This document shows positions 6,294 to 6,299 of a DNA stretch of 6,299 nt, one piece after another (the stretch's first letter is position 1; the number at the start of each line of letters is the position of its first letter). Source of the DNA: MGBC114844 sp910585855 (GTDB lineage: Bacteria > Bacillota > Clostridia > Lachnospirales > Lachnospiraceae); contig CBFFYP010000129.1 of NCBI GenBank assembly GCA_965646165.1, forward strand, positions 1 through 6,299. The letters are read 5' to 3'. Below the pieces are notes generated by a model. It was given only the letters and a program-made list of their open reading frames with translations. It did not search any database and was not told the origin of the DNA. The position numbers and the translations under genes were made by a program.

Positions 6294-6299
6294 TAAGAC

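Overview
The window looks like a mobile-element region of an AT-rich, low-GC Gram-positive gut bacterium, most likely a Lachnospiraceae-type Clostridia. This assignment rests on protein style: a Firmicutes Rpn-like nuclease, three TndX/TnpX-like large serine recombinases, strong AGGAGG-type ribosome binding sites and AGA/AGG-rich codon use. No rRNA, tRNA or housekeeping gene is present to confirm it.

Layout, left to right. (1) Positions 1-540 hold no convincing gene. They contain an outward-facing copy of a repeat (1-57) and then a large imperfect palindrome (155-479) made of two convergent copies of one repeat that meet at a hairpin (239-278). The right copy has features of a structured, terminator-ended RNA on the minus strand. 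(2) A clear sigma-A-type promoter (656-684) drives a 305-residue Rpn / PD-(D/E)XK nuclease 'putative transposase' (715-1632). (3) From about 1740 to 5957, three large serine recombinase genes lie head to tail with overlapping ends. The first has lost its catalytic-serine N-terminus and looks like a 5'-truncated remnant. The second is complete in its catalytic residues but has a shortened coiled coil. The third has an intact catalytic domain but lacks the zinc ribbon and the usual C-terminal end. (4) Twelve bases after the third recombinase is a 49-codon frame (5969-6118) that reads as the extreme C-terminus of an S8 (subtilisin-like, Csp-type) peptidase. This suggests the recombinase element sits inside a peptidase gene, with one element/host junction at about 5958-5995. 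(5) The right edge (6236-6293) carries an inverted copy of the repeat at the left edge.

Interpretation: the recombinase cluster probably formed the integration/excision module of a larger element inserted in a subtilase gene. The left part has been rearranged: recombinase 1 is beheaded next to an Rpn nuclease gene and a pile of repeats. The matching repeats at both window edges could be element ends, or simply multicopy repeats at which an assembly contig stopped. Recombinases 2 and 3 still have their catalytic residues and may be functional.
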